NCBI GenBank assembly: GCA_905250075.1
Contig: CAJNOP010000086.1
Span: 62,001-126,000, forward strand
Length of the DNA stretch: 64,000 nt
Reading direction: 5' to 3'
From: Rotaria sp. Silwood1
Lineage: Eukaryota; Rotifera; Eurotatoria; Philodinida; Philodinidae
In this document: positions 62,010 through 64,000 of the stretch, one piece after another
How positions within the stretch are numbered: the first letter of the stretch is position 1
How the letters are laid out: every line of letters starts with the position of its first letter
Translations under genes and position numbers: made by a program
The notes under the pieces: model-generated
The model's database searches: none
The model's input: the letters and a program-made list of their open reading frames with translations, nothing else
Told to the model about the DNA's origin: nothing

Positions 62010-62446
62010 ACAATTACGCAATTACTTCGAATACATGTAATCTCATTTGATCATCTATCTAGGTACCTGTGACAATTTTATGATCGAAATATTACGATTA
62101 TGAAAGTTATAAAAAAAAATTCTAGAACTTTATCTTATTTTTTTTATTAAGCTTAGTTTAACTAAATTACCCTTTTCAATACTCTATCAAAACCTGAATA
62201 AAATACCAAATAAATAATCATACGAATATTTTTTTCTTAATTCAAAATTTAGCCAACTCAACATTTTAGTTAAATTATTAGATTCGGTTATAGGAGCTTG
62301 TGATATCGAAAACATTGGTAAAACTCATGTTTCTTTCCAGTATTATTGCTGAAACGTTTAAGATTACACGTTGGACTACGATATTTTTTTTAGACTTTCT
62401 CACACAATCATCAATTAGTCAAATCTCAAATTCGATATTTTGATCG

Positions 62447-62614
62447 CTTTTTCGTGCTGATCATAATTACTTAGTTATTTCAAAAATAGAACTGAAATTC
62501 GATATTTTCTTTGTCAAAAATAGTACAAGACAAATTCCAATGAATGATATCAAACAAGTTTTTGATCGAGAAATGCAAGAATGGACATCTAGTGATCTAC
62601 TTCAGCGTTCTTAA
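62447..62614 (+). pseudogene. Short coding-like remnant, unknown
   Basis: An open stretch after a TGA reads SLFRADHNYLVISKIELKF, then QIPMNDIKQVFDREMQEWTS and SSDLLQRS before TAA at 62612. It has no ATG start and may be a last exon or a gene fragment. I do not recognise it. It lies about 440 bp past the stop of the propeller gene on the same strand. Confidence 0.25.
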
Positions 62615-64000
62615 CATCTTATCAACTATTGTATATCTTAAGATACTTTTCACCTGCGATTAATTTTAAAACTGAATACTTTTTAAAAACTTTATGAAAT
62701 ATTTGTTCATTATTTTTCTTCGAGTAATTTGATGCAACACATGATCATGAATAACATTTATTTTTGAACGATGACAAATGAAACGCCCTAAAAACCAACC
62801 ACTAATAATGGATTCAGATCTTATCACCACTAAGACGTTATGTGTGTGACAGTAAACTATAACATCTACAACTCTTTATTGCTAACTGAAAGTCTTTTCA
62901 TAATGAAAGAAGATCATCAAGTGATACATATTATATATCAAAATTTTTGTTCCTAAAATAATTCGAACAATCATGTCAATACCAAATTAAAAATTTTTTC
63001 ATATGGTTCTATAAGGGTATGAGTGAATGTGCTCAGTTCACTGACATGCACACCCACACCCTTGAATTAGAATAGTTACGGAATTTCAGGTCTTCTATTT
63101 CAACATGCTTAGAATTTTGATTCCAATTCATATTTGTTTCATTTCTTTGTGTTGCTTTCAATAGATCAAAATATAAACAAGCATAAGTGGACTATCAGCT
63201 GCATTGATGTGTGTCGATCAGTTACTTATTATAAACTCATGGGTACAGCCGTGAACAAATTCAGAATAAAGTGAGATGAATGTTTTTTATTTTGCATAAC
63301 TTCAATATTTTTACTGGGATAACTGAGAATATGAGGATAGCAACAAAATAACGTACAAATATTGCAGAACTCTGGATGTATGATATCTACGCATGTTGAA
63401 ATCACTTCATTTCGAATATCGTACTCGTTCGTTGACGGCTGATAAGAGCCAAATAGATTGACTCAAAGAAATCGTGCAGTGATTAAAGCTCACTTGGATG
63501 AATCCACCATATGAGCGTTCAATGTACATTACAACATTCTCTGACTAGTAAGAAGTGTTACCCACACGTCAATATCTACTAGCGACCGACAACGAATAGT
63601 ACCTCTGCTTTTCTAATGTGACACTAGAAATGGCTTGTGAATATAAGCATAGCCAAGATAATGCTACTCTTGTTCACTTCTCTCAATCAATCGAGAATAG
63701 TGTCTGAGGACAACACTATTTCTTATGAACAATTTACTACAAATATAATGTCCAATAATCAAGAAATGCAAGCTTCAACCAACAAAATACATTGTCATGA
63801 ATTGAGAAATGGGTTTTTTTTCAAGCGAAACAAAACAACTTATAATTAATTGTTCAATGTTTTTTTTCCAAATCATCCAACCGAAATATATTAGTTTCTC
63901 ATTAAATTTTGCCGTCATACTGAATACATTAATATTGCATTTTTTTTCTGTTGGAAATAGTATAACATACTCTAGATTGTAGGTGAAGACAGAGTTGTTC
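62615..64000. other. Intergenic to window end
   Basis: No gene supported. One telomere-like fold-back at 63015-63062. An open frame at 63637-63849 has no ATG start and no recognisable motif. Confidence 0.4.
63015..63062. repeat. Telomere-like fold-back
   Basis: AAGGGTATGAGTGAATGTG then, 17 bp on, ATGCACACCCACACCCTT. Same layout as the other sites. Confidence 0.55.

Noticed and set aside
63637..63849. 70-codon frame with a hydrophobic start
   Set aside because: It begins with GTG, not ATG, and shows no homology or splice support.

Overview
This is eukaryotic, AT-rich, gene-sparse DNA that reads as a bdelloid rotifer (Rotaria- or Adineta-like). Evidence: compact genes with many short GT..AG introns; pseudogenes of families that are strongly expanded in bdelloids (rhodopsin-like orphan GPCR, arginine ADP-ribosyltransferase, RING/TRAF-type and B-box proteins, a multi-TM family-2 glycosyltransferase); two nearly intronless secreted enzymes of fungal/bacterial flavour; and many short TGTGGG-like tracts, the bdelloid telomere repeat unit as known from Adineta and Philodina. 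The species assignment is inference.

Layout. 1-5.2 kb: a decayed unknown gene and a GPCR pseudogene split by a 2,055-bp Tc1/mariner element with a dead DD37E transposase. 5.2-10 kb: no gene seen. 10.0-11.8 kb (+): intact multicopper oxidase. 12.6-12.8 kb: three tandem 25-nt exon-like blocks. 13.8-15.1 kb (-): ADP-ribosyltransferase plus leucine-rich-repeat pseudogene. 15.7-16.0 kb: telomere-like cluster. 17.3-19.6 kb (-): aldos-2-ulose dehydratase-like protein. 21.9-23.0 kb (+): glycosyltransferase pseudogene. 24.1-24.9 kb: non-autonomous inverted-repeat element. 25.2-39.4 kb (-): a complete 25-exon phospholipase D with PX, PH and two HKD motifs; its introns hold two inverted-repeat elements. 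42.7-43.3 kb (-): RING/TRAF-like pseudogene. 43.5-44.0 kb: a palindromic array of 22-23-bp repeats. 44.6-48.6 kb (-): complete HIRA histone chaperone in 5 exons. 49.9-50.5 kb: a palindromic hAT-like element with 8-bp target duplication. 51.1 kb: a tRNA-Met(CAT)-like gene. 53.6-54.8 kb (-): complete 5-exon papain-fold peptidase. 56.3-56.9 kb (-): B-box/coiled-coil pseudogene. 57.2-57.8 kb: second copy of an element also found in the PLD gene. 58.0 kb: 100-N gap. 58.7-62.0 kb (+): 3' part of a beta-propeller-like gene. The rest is non-coding.

Functionally the intact genes are independent: HIRA (replication-independent H3.3 deposition), PLD (phosphatidic acid signalling), a cytosolic cysteine peptidase, and two surface-targeted oxidative/carbohydrate enzymes that may both be GPI-anchored. 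The spliced models of PLD (3,354 nt), HIRA (2,505 nt) and the peptidase (990 nt) each sum to a whole number of codons with matching phases at every junction, which is strong internal support. The most unusual content is the repeat layer: telomere-like fold-backs scattered over the window, several nearly fully palindromic non-autonomous elements, a tandem 25-nt exon-like array, and a palindromic 22-bp repeat block.
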